DNA of 64,000 nt from assembly GCA_963763215.1 (NCBI GenBank), contig CAVXNX010000022.1, positions 1 through 64,000 on the forward strand, written 5' to 3'. A model generated the notes under the pieces. It was not told the origin of the DNA, searched no databases, and saw only the letters and a list, made by a program, of their open reading frames with translations. Below, one piece after another: positions 19,268 through 27,088 of this stretch (position 1 is the first letter of the stretch; each line of letters opens with the position of its first letter). The DNA is from DASQZK01 sp963763215 (GTDB lineage: Bacteria > Bacteroidota > Bacteroidia > Bacteroidales > GCA-2748055). The translations under genes and the position numbers were made by a program.

Positions 19268-20827
19268 ATGTCTATTCAGAATAAAATTAAAGAGCTGATT
19301 GATCTTCGTGAAGAGGCGAGGAAGGGGGGAAGTGAAGAGCGGATTGAGGCTCAGCATGCCAGGGGCAAACATACGGCCCGTGAACGCATTACTATACTTC
19401 TTGATGAAGGAAGTTTCGAGGAGTATGATATGTTCGTGACGCACCGGACCTCGGATTTCGGTCTGGCGGATCAGAAGTTTCTCGGCGATGGCGTGATCAC
19501 GGGTCATGGGACCATTGACGGACGTGTCGTCTATGTCTATGCCCAGGATTTCACCGTATTCGGAGGGTCCCTCTCTGAGACCCATGCCCGGAAAATCTGC
19601 AAGATCATCGACCAGGCCATGAAAGTCGGCGCTCCCCTCATCGGGATCAACGACAGCGGCGGTGCGCGGATCCAGGAAGGCGTCAGGAGTCTCGCCGGCT
19701 ACGCGGAGATCTTTGAGCGCAACATCCTGGCCTCGGGCGTGATCCCCCAGATATCGGCCATTTTCGGACCATGCGCCGGCGGTGCCGTCTATTCCCCCGC
19801 ACTCACCGACCTGATCATCATGAGCGACAAAACATCGTATATGTTCGTCACCGGTCCCAAAGTGACCAAAACCGTGACCGGGGAGGTGATCTCGACCGAG
19901 GAACTCGGCGGGGCCAGGGTTCACGCCTCGAAATCGGGTGTGGCCCATTTTGTTTCCGGGGATGAAGAGGAAGGTCTCCTGCTGATCCGGAAGATCATCA
20001 GCTATCTCCCCCAGAATAACCTCGAAGATCCGGTGATCACGGAATGCTCGGATCCGGCCGATCGGATGGATGACGAACTGAATGAGATCATTCCCGACAA
20101 TCCAAACATTCCCTACGATGTCAAAGATGTCATCTTCAGTGTCGTGGACGATGCCGAATTCCTGGAAGTGCACCGTGATTTTGCGAGGAATATCGTGGTG
20201 GGATTCGCTAAATTCAACGGCATTCCGGTGGGGATTGTCGCCAATCAGCCCAATTACCTGGCCGGTGTCCTCGATATCGATGCTTCCCGCAAGGCTGCCC
20301 GCTTTGTCCGGCTTTGCGATTGTTTCAATCTCCCCGTGGTGACTCTTGTCGATGTGCCGGGTTTCCTGCCGGGATCAGCGCAGGAATACGGCGGGATCAT
20401 CATCCATGGCGCAAAACTGATGTTCGCCTATGGTGAAGCCACCGTGCCGAAAGTGACCATCACCCTAAGGAAATCATACGGAGGGGCTCACGATGTGATG
20501 AGTTCCAAGCAGCTGAGGGGCGACATCAACTATGCCTGGCCTTCGGCCGAAATTGCCGTTATGGGACCCAAGGGCGCCATCGAGATCCTCGAAGGAAAGA
20601 GGATCGCTGAGATGAATACGCGCGAGGAAATTGAGGCCTTCACCGCCCAAAAGGAGAAAGAATACCGTGACCGTTTTGCCAATCCTTATGAGGCGGCCCG
20701 TTATGGGTATATCGATGATGTGATCGAACCCCGAAACACCCGCTTCCGCATCATCCGGGCCCTGCAGACCCTCTCCACCAAGAAGGAAATGAATCCGCCG
20801 AGGAAACACACCAACATACCTTTGTAA
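19268..20827 (+). CDS. mmdA: methylmalonyl-CoA decarboxylase, carboxyltransferase (alpha) subunit
   Basis: A 519-residue acyl-CoA carboxyltransferase that moves the carboxyl of methylmalonyl-CoA onto the biotin of the gamma subunit. Crotonase-fold landmarks are intact: ARGKHTARERI near residue 35, GINDSGGARIQEGV near residue 125, GPCAGGAVYSPALTD near residue 165 and VDVPGFLPG near residue 363. Propionyl-CoA carboxylase beta subunits look alike, but the genes that follow (OadG-like, biotin carrier and sodium-pump beta subunit) and the absence of a biotin carboxylase point to the decarboxylase. It is 42 bases downstream of mce. Confidence 0.93.
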   Translation: MSIQNKIKELIDLREEARKGGSEERIEAQHARGKHTARERITILLDEGSFEEYDMFVTHRTSDFGLADQKFLGDGVITGHGTIDGRVVYVYAQDFTVFGGSLSETHARKICKIIDQAMKVGAPLIGINDSGGARIQEGVRSLAGYAEIFERNILASGVIPQISAIFGPCAGGAVYSPALTDLIIMSDKTSYMFVTGPKVTKTVTGEVISTEELGGARVHASKSGVAHFVSGDEEEGLLLIRKIISYLPQNNLEDPVITECSDPADRMDDELNEIIPDNPNIPYDVKDVIFSVVDDAEFLEVHRDFARNIVVGFAKFNGIPVGIVANQPNYLAGVLDIDASRKAARFVRLCDCFNLPVVTLVDVPGFLPGSAQEYGGIIIHGAKLMFAYGEATVPKVTITLRKSYGGAHDVMSSKQLRGDINYAWPSAEIAVMGPKGAIEILEGKRIAEMNTREEIEAFTAQKEKEYRDRFANPYEAARYGYIDDVIEPRNTRFRIIRALQTLSTKKEMNPPRKHTNIPL

Positions 20828-20828
20828 A

Positions 20829-21198
20829 ATGGAATTTTTACTGTTCAGGCACCTTAACGGGAGCCATCTCTGTTCGGGAGATCATCATCGCGGTGGTCGG
20901 GTATGTCATCGTATTCATCGCCCTGGTGATCCTGAGTCTCGTCTTTCAGTACCTTCCCCGGATCCTTTACCTCAATCTCAGGAGGAAAAAGGCGAAACTT
21001 GGGCAGGCGGCGGTGGAAGCCGCTGATGTCATGCAGTCGGGAGAGGAAACAGCTGCCATAGCCATGGCCCTGGTGCTGTATTTTGAAGAACTTCATGATG
21101 AAGAAAGCGGGGTCCTGACCATCCGCAAAGTGTCGAAAACGTATTCTCCCTGGAGCTCAAAGATCTACGCGGTGCGGAACCAGTTTAACAGAATCTGA
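20829..21198 (+). CDS. OadG-like small membrane subunit of the sodium-pumping decarboxylase (frameshifted as sequenced)
   Basis: A protein of about 122 residues whose first few codons are in a different frame from the rest. Removing one T near 20844 gives an N-terminus MEFLLSGTLTGAISVREIII followed by one membrane helix (VVGYVIVFIALVILSLVF) and a charged cytoplasmic tail, the usual OadG/MmdD design. These subunits assemble the carboxyltransferase and biotin carrier onto the membrane pump. It starts directly after the mmdA stop and is followed by the biotin carrier gene. The reading frame from 20893 on is solid. Confidence 0.78.
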
Positions 21199-21208
21199 AT
21201 TTCCTGCC

Positions 21209-21631
21209 ATGAAAAATTACAATTTCACCATCAACGGGAACGCCTACCATGTCGATCTGAAGGGCATCGAAGACAATATTGCCCATATCGAAGTTAACGG
21301 GACGCGGTATGACGTTGAAATTGAACGCCAGATCAAACAGACCAAGACGCCCAGGCTGGTCAGGCCGGTCAGCAAGGAGCCGCCCCGTCCCCAAATCGAC
21401 AGGCTGGAGAAGGGTTCGGCCACACCGGTCACTGCCCCGTTGCCGGGAAATATCCTGACGATTTTTGTGAAGCCCGGCGACATCATCGAAAAGAACCAGA
21501 AAGTCCTCACCATGGAAGCCATGAAGATGGAAAACACGGTCCTGGCCGAAAAAGACGGGGTGGTGGAATCGGTGAAAGTCGCTCCCGGGCAGAGCGTCCT
21601 CCAGGGCGATACACTCATTGAAATCATATAG
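21209..21631 (+). CDS. mmdC: biotin carrier subunit of methylmalonyl-CoA decarboxylase
   Basis: A 140-residue biotinyl protein. The C-terminal domain (about residues 70-140) has the biotinylation motif EAMKMEN near residue 101 with the acceptor lysine, plus LPGNILTIFVKPGD on the entry strand. The N-terminal part has the short beta region YNFTINGNAYHVDL usual in MmdC/GcdC carriers, and a short basic, proline-rich linker. It shuttles the carboxyl group from MmdA to the membrane pump MmdB. The gene is 6 bases ahead of mmdB. Confidence 0.92.
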   Translation: MKNYNFTINGNAYHVDLKGIEDNIAHIEVNGTRYDVEIERQIKQTKTPRLVRPVSKEPPRPQIDRLEKGSATPVTAPLPGNILTIFVKPGDIIEKNQKVLTMEAMKMENTVLAEKDGVVESVKVAPGQSVLQGDTLIEII

Positions 21632-21637
21632 ACGGCT

Positions 21638-23020
21638 ATGAGGAAATTTGCGACGGTTTTTGCCATCCTTGCTGTACTCTCGATCCTGCGTATCCTGGTT
21701 TTTCCCGGCGACTTTTACCCTCCGGTGGCCGGAGATCCTCTGACCGGCACCGGCACCACGGCAGTGGCGGCACAACGGCAGGATGACGCCCGGCCGGAAA
21801 AGAAAGACGGCCTCATGGGCCAGGTCGCCGGCGGCGTAAAAAAGTTTTACAATTACACGGGCTTCAGGAACGCCACCCCCGGTCACCTGGTCATGATCGC
21901 GGTCGGTTTGTTCTTCATCTTCCTGGCCATCAGGTATAATTACGAGCCCCTTTTGCTCATTCCCATCGGGATGGGCATTATCCTGGGCAATGTTCCTTTT
22001 TTCCAGGGCGACAACATCAACCTCCAGATCGGCATATACCAGCAGGGCAGCGTTCTGAACTACCTTTACATGGGGGTGCTCAAAGGCATTTACCCGCCGC
22101 TGATCTTCCTGGGCATCGGGGCGATGACCGATTTCTCCTCTCTCATTTCACGGCCAAGGCTGATGCTCCTCGGTGCGGCTGCCCAGGTCGGCATTTTCCT
22201 GACCTTCCTCGGCGCCCTGCTCCTCGGATTTCATCCCCGCGAGGCCGGGGCAATCGGGATCATCGGCGGTGCCGACGGACCTACGGCCATCTTCCTGTCC
22301 TCCAAGCTGGCCAACGGGATCGACGTCATCGGTCATACCGCGGCCGGGGTCCCGGTAAAAGTCAGGAATCTTATCGGCCCCATCGCCATCGCCGCCTATT
22401 CCTACATGGCCCTGGTACCGGTTATCCAGCCACCCATCATGCGGCTCCTCACCACCAGGCGGGAACGGCTGATCAAAATGAAACCTCCTCGGGCGGTCGG
22501 GAAACACGAGAAGATCCTCTTCCCGGTGATCGGGCTTATCCTGACCGCTTTCATCTCGCCCGGGGCCATGCCACTCCTGGGCATGCTGTTCTTCGGAAAC
22601 CTCCTCAAAGAATCTCTGGTCACCAAACGCCTGGCGGAGACGGCCCGGACATCCCTGATCGACATCGTCACCATCCTTCTGGGGATCACTGTCGGGGCTT
22701 CCACCCAGGCCGATGTGTTTCTCACCACCGATTCCCTCATCATCTTCGGACTCGGCGCTTTTTCATTCATGGTTGCCACGGCGGGAGGCGTCATCTTTGC
22801 CAAAGTGATGAACCTGTTTTCCGCCCCCGGGAACAAGATCAACCCGCTGATCGGTGCCGCCGGCGTTTCGGCTGTGCCCGACAGTGCACGGGTCGTCCAG
22901 AATATGGGCCTCCGGGAAGACCCGTCCAATCACCTTCTGATGCATGCCATGGCCCCGAATGTGGCGGGCGTGATCGGATCGGCCGTGGCCGCCGGGATCA
23001 TGCTCAGTTTCCTTCTCTGA
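21638..23020 (+). CDS. mmdB: sodium-translocating decarboxylase subunit beta
   Basis: A 460-residue polytopic membrane protein that decarboxylates carboxybiotin and exports sodium. Conserved pump motifs are present: GIIGGADGPTAIFL near residue 208, the GVSAVPDSARVVQ helix near residue 408 and HAMAPNVAGVIGSAVAAG at the C-terminus. Before the family core (from about residue 80) there is an extra N-terminal helix and a polar loop of about 60 residues, seen in several Bacteroidota homologues. It completes a five-gene operon mce-mmdA-oadG-mmdC-mmdB that couples propionate formation to sodium export. Confidence 0.93.
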   Translation: MRKFATVFAILAVLSILRILVFPGDFYPPVAGDPLTGTGTTAVAAQRQDDARPEKKDGLMGQVAGGVKKFYNYTGFRNATPGHLVMIAVGLFFIFLAIRYNYEPLLLIPIGMGIILGNVPFFQGDNINLQIGIYQQGSVLNYLYMGVLKGIYPPLIFLGIGAMTDFSSLISRPRLMLLGAAAQVGIFLTFLGALLLGFHPREAGAIGIIGGADGPTAIFLSSKLANGIDVIGHTAAGVPVKVRNLIGPIAIAAYSYMALVPVIQPPIMRLLTTRRERLIKMKPPRAVGKHEKILFPVIGLILTAFISPGAMPLLGMLFFGNLLKESLVTKRLAETARTSLIDIVTILLGITVGASTQADVFLTTDSLIIFGLGAFSFMVATAGGVIFAKVMNLFSAPGNKINPLIGAAGVSAVPDSARVVQNMGLREDPSNHLLMHAMAPNVAGVIGSAVAAGIMLSFLL

Positions 23021-23052
23021 AAGGAAAACAGGATACTATGGCAGGATATGCC

Positions 23053-23078
23053 CGGGAGAAGAAGGAAATCTTTTCCCG
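23053..23078 (+). terminator. hairpin after mmdB, possible terminator
   Basis: CGGGAGAAGA (23053-23062) pairs with TCTTTTCCCG (23069-23078), including one G-U pair, around a six-base loop. It follows the mmdB stop by 33 bases. No strong T run follows, so termination strength is uncertain. Confidence 0.35.
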
Positions 23079-23125
23079 CTATTCTTAAACATATCATCGG
23101 CATGGCCAACCCGTCGCACCTTTTT

Positions 23126-23133
23126 TACCTTTG
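23126..23133 (+). promoter_or_regulatory. Bacteroidota -7 element ahead of citrate lyase
   Basis: TACCTTTG fits TAnnTTTG and ends 28 bases before the ATG at 23162. No TTG at the normal -33 distance was seen. Confidence 0.5.
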
Positions 23134-23161
23134 CAAAGACCACCAAATCCAATGAATCATC

Positions 23162-24376
23162 ATGCCAGACATCATCACCGCAGGTAACAGGGGGGAAAAG
23201 GTCCGGTCCGACTGTTTCGTGACCCTGGTGCCGGAACAAGCCGGAGGTATCCGGATCACCCTGGAAAGCAGGGTTGCGGCCCTCTATGGTCGGGATATCC
23301 GGAAACAGGCCGGCGAGGTCATGGAACAATGCGGAATCGCCCATGCCACCGTGACCATCGAAGATTCCGGTGCCCTTCCCTTTGTGATCTCTGCACGCCT
23401 TGAGGCCGCTGCCCGGCAGCTTATGCCCGGTCCGGCTCCCTGCGTGTTACCCCTTCTGGAAGAGAACCGTTACCCCACCCATAAAGAAAGGTTCCGGTTT
23501 TCACGCCTCTACCTGCCCGGAAATACGCCCTCCATGATGCTTAATGCCGGACTCCACCATCCCGACGGCATCATCCTCGACCTGGAAGATTCCGTGGCCC
23601 CCGACAGGAAGGCTGAAGCGCAGATCCTTGTCAGGAACGCCCTCTGCCAGGTCAATTTCTATGGCACTGAACGGATGGTGCGGATCAACCAGGTGCCAGG
23701 CGGGCTCGATGACCTGATCCATGTGGTGCCATACAATGTGCATCTTATCCTCGTGCCCAAATGTGAAGATCCTGAACAGATCATGCTGGTGGAACGGGAA
23801 ATCGAACGCATCAGCCGCCAATGCGGTCGGACGGAACCGGTGTACCTCATGCCCATCATCGAAAGCGCCCTGGGCGTCGAACGGGCGTTTTCCATTGCCT
23901 CATGTTCACCGCATATTGTCGGGATGGCCATCGGACTGGAGGATTATACCGCCGATATCGGGACGCGGCGTTCACCCGGCGGGGAGGAATCCCTGTACGC
24001 CAGGACGCGGCTGGTGAATGCCTGCAAGGCCGCCGGCATCCAGGCAATCGACTCAGTCTTTTCGGATGTGGGCGATGAGGAAGGCCTGAAAGAAACGATC
24101 CGTGCCTCCCGCGCCCTGGGCTTTGAGGGAATGGGCTGTATCCATCCCCGCCAGATCGCTGCCATACACCAGGGGTATGCCCCCGGCACCGAAGAGATCG
24201 AAATGGCCCTCAAAATCGCCGGTGCTTATCTCAGGGCCGAGGAACAGGGGCTGGGCGTTGTCGCTCTCGGGACGAAGATGATCGATCCGCCGGTCGTGAA
24301 AAGAGCCATGAAAACCATCGACCTGGCCGTAAAACTCGGCCTGGTTCAAAAAAACTGGAGGGAAGATTATGCCTGA
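23162..24376 (+). CDS. citrate lyase acyl carrier (gamma) fused to beta subunit
   Basis: A 404-residue CitD-CitE fusion. Residues 1-90 match the citrate lyase acyl carrier: an AG...SD start where Ser16 is the likely attachment site for the phosphoribosyl-dephospho-CoA arm, then GIRITLESRVAALYG and GALPFVISARLEAA. From about residue 112 it is CitE, a HpcH/HpaI-type TIM barrel: RLYLPGNTPSMM, DGIILDLEDSVAPDRK, MPIIESALGVE and GMAIGLEDYTADIG. CitE cleaves citryl-ACP to acetyl-ACP and oxaloacetate. CitD and CitE are usually separate proteins. It overlaps citF by 8 bases. Genes for the ligase CitC and for CitG/CitX, which attach the prosthetic group, are not in the window. Confidence 0.9.
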   Translation: MPDIITAGNRGEKVRSDCFVTLVPEQAGGIRITLESRVAALYGRDIRKQAGEVMEQCGIAHATVTIEDSGALPFVISARLEAAARQLMPGPAPCVLPLLEENRYPTHKERFRFSRLYLPGNTPSMMLNAGLHHPDGIILDLEDSVAPDRKAEAQILVRNALCQVNFYGTERMVRINQVPGGLDDLIHVVPYNVHLILVPKCEDPEQIMLVEREIERISRQCGRTEPVYLMPIIESALGVERAFSIASCSPHIVGMAIGLEDYTADIGTRRSPGGEESLYARTRLVNACKAAGIQAIDSVFSDVGDEEGLKETIRASRALGFEGMGCIHPRQIAAIHQGYAPGTEEIEMALKIAGAYLRAEEQGLGVVALGTKMIDPPVVKRAMKTIDLAVKLGLVQKNWREDYA

Positions 24377-25931
24377 TGACCGCCTGGTAATCAATGCCGC
24401 CGGAAGATCCGTGCCCCTGAATCTTAACGGCGAGGAGCAACACCCTTATGCCGGGGTGGGGCAGTATATCCCCCGGGGAAGAAAATACGGGCCGCCCGTG
24501 CCAACAAGCGCCCACTATCCCGCAGACGGGAACAAACTCGTGCCTTCACTTCGCCATGCCCTGGAAAAGGCCGGTTTGCGCGACGGGATGACCATCTCGA
24601 CCCATCACCATTTCAGGGATGGCGACCTGCTGGCCAACCAGGTATTCGACATTGCTCACGAGATGGGGGTGAAAAACCTGAGGTGGTTCCCTTCAGCCTC
24701 CTTTCCCTGCCATGCCCACCTGATCCCATACCTTGAAGACGGAACCATCGGACGCATCGAGGGCAGCATGAACGGCCCCCTCGGCCGGTTCGTTTCCGAG
24801 GGCGGGATGAAGGGCACCGGCATGCTCCGTTCGCATGGGGGCCGCTACCAGGCCATCCAGGACGGTGAGGTGGAAATCGACATCGCCGTCATCGGCGCTC
24901 CTTCGGCCGATGCCTTCGGCAATGCCAACGGACTCTACGGACCTTCATCATGCGGACTTCTCGGGTTCGCCCTGGCCGATTCCCAGTATGCCGGTAAAGT
25001 CATCGTGGTAACCGATAACCTGGTCGATTTTCCCTGTATTCCCTGGCAGATCCAGGGGAATTATGTCGACTTTACGGTTCTGACCGACCGCCTCGGCGAT
25101 CCGTCCAAAATCATCTCCGGCACCACGCAGATCACCCGGTCGCCCGACAGGCTTCTCCTGGCCGAGCTGACGGCCCGCTTCTGCGACGTCACCGGGATCA
25201 TCCGTGACGGTTTTTCATTCCAGAGCGGGGCAGGAGGGACTTCACTGGCTGTCGGGGAGTATTTCAGGAAGATCATGAAAGAAAAGGGCATCAAAGCGAG
25301 GTTTGCCCGGGGGGGAAGCAACAAGTACCTGGTTCAGATGCTGGAAGAGGGGCTGGTCGATTACATCCTCGACGGGCAGACATTCGACCTGGAGGGTGTC
25401 CGGTCCATGGCAAACAATCCCGGACATGTTTGGACGAGCCCCTTCACAAGCTATAATTACCACAGCAAAGGAAACTTCGCCGGCATGGTCGACGTGGTGA
25501 TTCTCGGGGCCACCGAGGTGGATACCCGGTTCAACGCGAACGTGGTCACCCATTCCGACGGTTACCTTCTGCATGGGATAGGGGGCTGGCAAAATTGCCT
25601 TTTTTCCAAAACCGTCATCCTTCCCCTGCCACTGTTCCGTGACAGGATCCCCGTGATCAGGGAGAAGGTCACGACCCTCTGCGGACCGGGCGAACTGATC
25701 GATGTCATCGTCACCGAAAGAGGGATCGCCATCAATCCCTTACGGGAAGATCTGCTCGAAAAGGTTAAGGGTTCGGATCTGCCGGTGCGACCCATCACCG
25801 ACCTTCTGCACGAGGCTGAAAAGATTTGCGGAAAACCCGCTGATCCTGAATTCGGGGACCGGATCGTCGCCGGTGTGAAATGGGTCGATGGCACACTGAT
25901 CGATGTGGTCAGACAGGTCGGCCGCCGGTAG
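24369..25931 (+). CDS. citF: citrate lyase alpha subunit (citrate:acetyl-ACP transferase)
   Basis: A 520-residue CoA-transferase-family protein that forms citryl-ACP from citrate and acetyl-ACP. It has CitF-type segments such as HYPADGNKLVPSLRHALEKAG near residue 42, THHHFRDGD near residue 78, EGSMNGPLGRFVSEGGMKG near residue 134 and GGTSLAVGEYFRKIM near residue 287. It overlaps the citDE start frame by 8 bases, indicating translational coupling. Together the two genes supply all three citrate lyase activities for citrate fermentation. Confidence 0.92.
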   Translation: MPDDRLVINAAGRSVPLNLNGEEQHPYAGVGQYIPRGRKYGPPVPTSAHYPADGNKLVPSLRHALEKAGLRDGMTISTHHHFRDGDLLANQVFDIAHEMGVKNLRWFPSASFPCHAHLIPYLEDGTIGRIEGSMNGPLGRFVSEGGMKGTGMLRSHGGRYQAIQDGEVEIDIAVIGAPSADAFGNANGLYGPSSCGLLGFALADSQYAGKVIVVTDNLVDFPCIPWQIQGNYVDFTVLTDRLGDPSKIISGTTQITRSPDRLLLAELTARFCDVTGIIRDGFSFQSGAGGTSLAVGEYFRKIMKEKGIKARFARGGSNKYLVQMLEEGLVDYILDGQTFDLEGVRSMANNPGHVWTSPFTSYNYHSKGNFAGMVDVVILGATEVDTRFNANVVTHSDGYLLHGIGGWQNCLFSKTVILPLPLFRDRIPVIREKVTTLCGPGELIDVIVTERGIAINPLREDLLEKVKGSDLPVRPITDLLHEAEKICGKPADPEFGDRIVAGVKWVDGTLIDVVRQVGRR

Positions 25932-25983
25932 TGATTCCTCAACGGATCGACCTCGCATGCCTTCCAGCATAACCGGCGGGCCC

Positions 25984-26766
25984 TTACCTGCCCTGGATAT
26001 CATGGATCCGCCGGAGAACGGGTCGGAAATTTTCGCTGGTCAGGCCCGGGTCGAGGAGAATCCGTCCGGTACAGTATTTACTGAATGAGGATTCCGAGCC
26101 TGGATTTCCGGGGATAAGCGCTTCAAAAGAAGTTCCCGGATCGTCCGACCCGGTTTTGACTTCAATGACCGCAATCCCGTCAAGGTCCTTCCGCACATTT
26201 CCCTCGCTGTAAAAGGAGATCCCGGCATCCAACGTGATGCGCTCTCCCGTTTCGGTTCCGGCTAAGGTGATCCGGTAGAAATCGTTTTTCAGGCAGGGCA
26301 AAAGGGTCGCCGGGTGATAGGGCGTGTTCTTACTGATGAAATCCATTTCTTTCGCCACATCGATCGACGAACGCTCCTTGCCGGAACGGATCCGCTTTTT
26401 GAACGACCTGCCCTGGTCATCTTTCCTCTTCACCTCGAGAAATGTCAGCCCGTTGACATGATAGGTCCTGTACCGGACCTTGAAACGTGGAAAGCGGGCA
26501 TCGTGGTGATGATGGAACATATCGGCATTCCCCGTGTCGAAATATTGACTCGTATAAAACTGCATCCGCGTATGGTTGACTTCGAGAACGGCATAGTTCC
26601 CGCGGGCACGCTCCAGGAGAAGACTGAGCTGGGACTGGTGAAGGATGTACTTCCGTTCGTAGCGCTTCCTGAACTGCCTCCCGCTCAGTGTTTTCAGATT
26701 GGTGGTGTCGAAATGACCAAGTGCAGCCTGTATGGATTCGAATGCCGGGTCGTTCTCTCTGAACAT
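25984..26766 (-). CDS. VTC domain-containing protein (CYTH-like phosphate polymer/triphosphate tunnel family)
   Basis: A 260-residue protein of the VTC family, related to the polyphosphate polymerase domain of yeast VTC4. It has the family opening FRKRYERKYILHQSQL near residue 32, strand residues such as RFKVRYRTYHV near residue 93 and TFLEVKRKDDQGRSFKKR near residue 107, and IAVIEVKTG near residue 198. These basic and acidic residues line the tunnel. In many bacteria the gene neighbours a CotH or DUF4956 gene; none is seen here. Cytoplasmic; substrate uncertain. Confidence 0.85.
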   Translation of the reverse strand: MFRENDPAFESIQAALGHFDTTNLKTLSGRQFRKRYERKYILHQSQLSLLLERARGNYAVLEVNHTRMQFYTSQYFDTGNADMFHHHHDARFPRFKVRYRTYHVNGLTFLEVKRKDDQGRSFKKRIRSGKERSSIDVAKEMDFISKNTPYHPATLLPCLKNDFYRITLAGTETGERITLDAGISFYSEGNVRKDLDGIAVIEVKTGSDDPGTSFEALIPGNPGSESSFSKYCTGRILLDPGLTSENFRPVLRRIHDIQGR

Positions 26767-26890
26767 GGGCTTAGGTTTTTCTGGTTTCGGGCATGCCGGC
26801 CCGACGGGCGCAGAGGGGAGAAGGGGACCTTAACGGGTCGTCTTTTTCAATTATGTGAATAAATCTTTTATGTATTAACTCAGATAGTCC

Positions 26891-26898
26891 TATTTTTG
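26891..26898 (+). promoter_or_regulatory. Bacteroidota -7 element ahead of rubredoxin
   Basis: TATTTTTG fits TAnnTTTG and ends 27 bases before the rubredoxin ATG at 26926. Confidence 0.5.
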
Positions 26899-26925
26899 TG
26901 CAATAACACGACGTAAAATTTGAAC

Positions 26926-27087
26926 ATGATACGATACCAGTGCACCGTTTGCGGATATGTATATGACCCTGAGGAAGGAGACCCCGATGGCGGAATACCA
27001 CCGGGGACAGCATTTGAAGATATTCCCGATGACTGGCACTGCCCGGTTTGCGGTGTCAGCAAGGAAGATTTTGAACCGATTGACTGA
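26926..27087 (+). CDS. rubredoxin
   Basis: A 53-residue protein read directly from the sequence. It has the two iron-binding knuckles CTVCGY (Cys6, Cys9) and CPVCG (Cys39, Cys42), the DPEEGDPDGGIPPGTAFEDIPDDW body and conserved aromatic residues. Rubredoxins are small one-iron electron carriers used by anaerobes in oxygen and peroxide detoxification and other redox reactions. A TAnnTTTG promoter motif lies 27 bases upstream, so it is likely expressed on its own. It converges with pepD, with one base between the two stop codons. Confidence 0.95.
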   Translation: MIRYQCTVCGYVYDPEEGDPDGGIPPGTAFEDIPDDWHCPVCGVSKEDFEPID

Positions 27088-27088
27088 A

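Noticed and set aside
19268..20827. Propionyl-CoA carboxylase beta subunit
   Set aside because: Sequence alone permits it, but the following OadG-like, biotin carrier and sodium-pump beta genes identify the decarboxylase complex.
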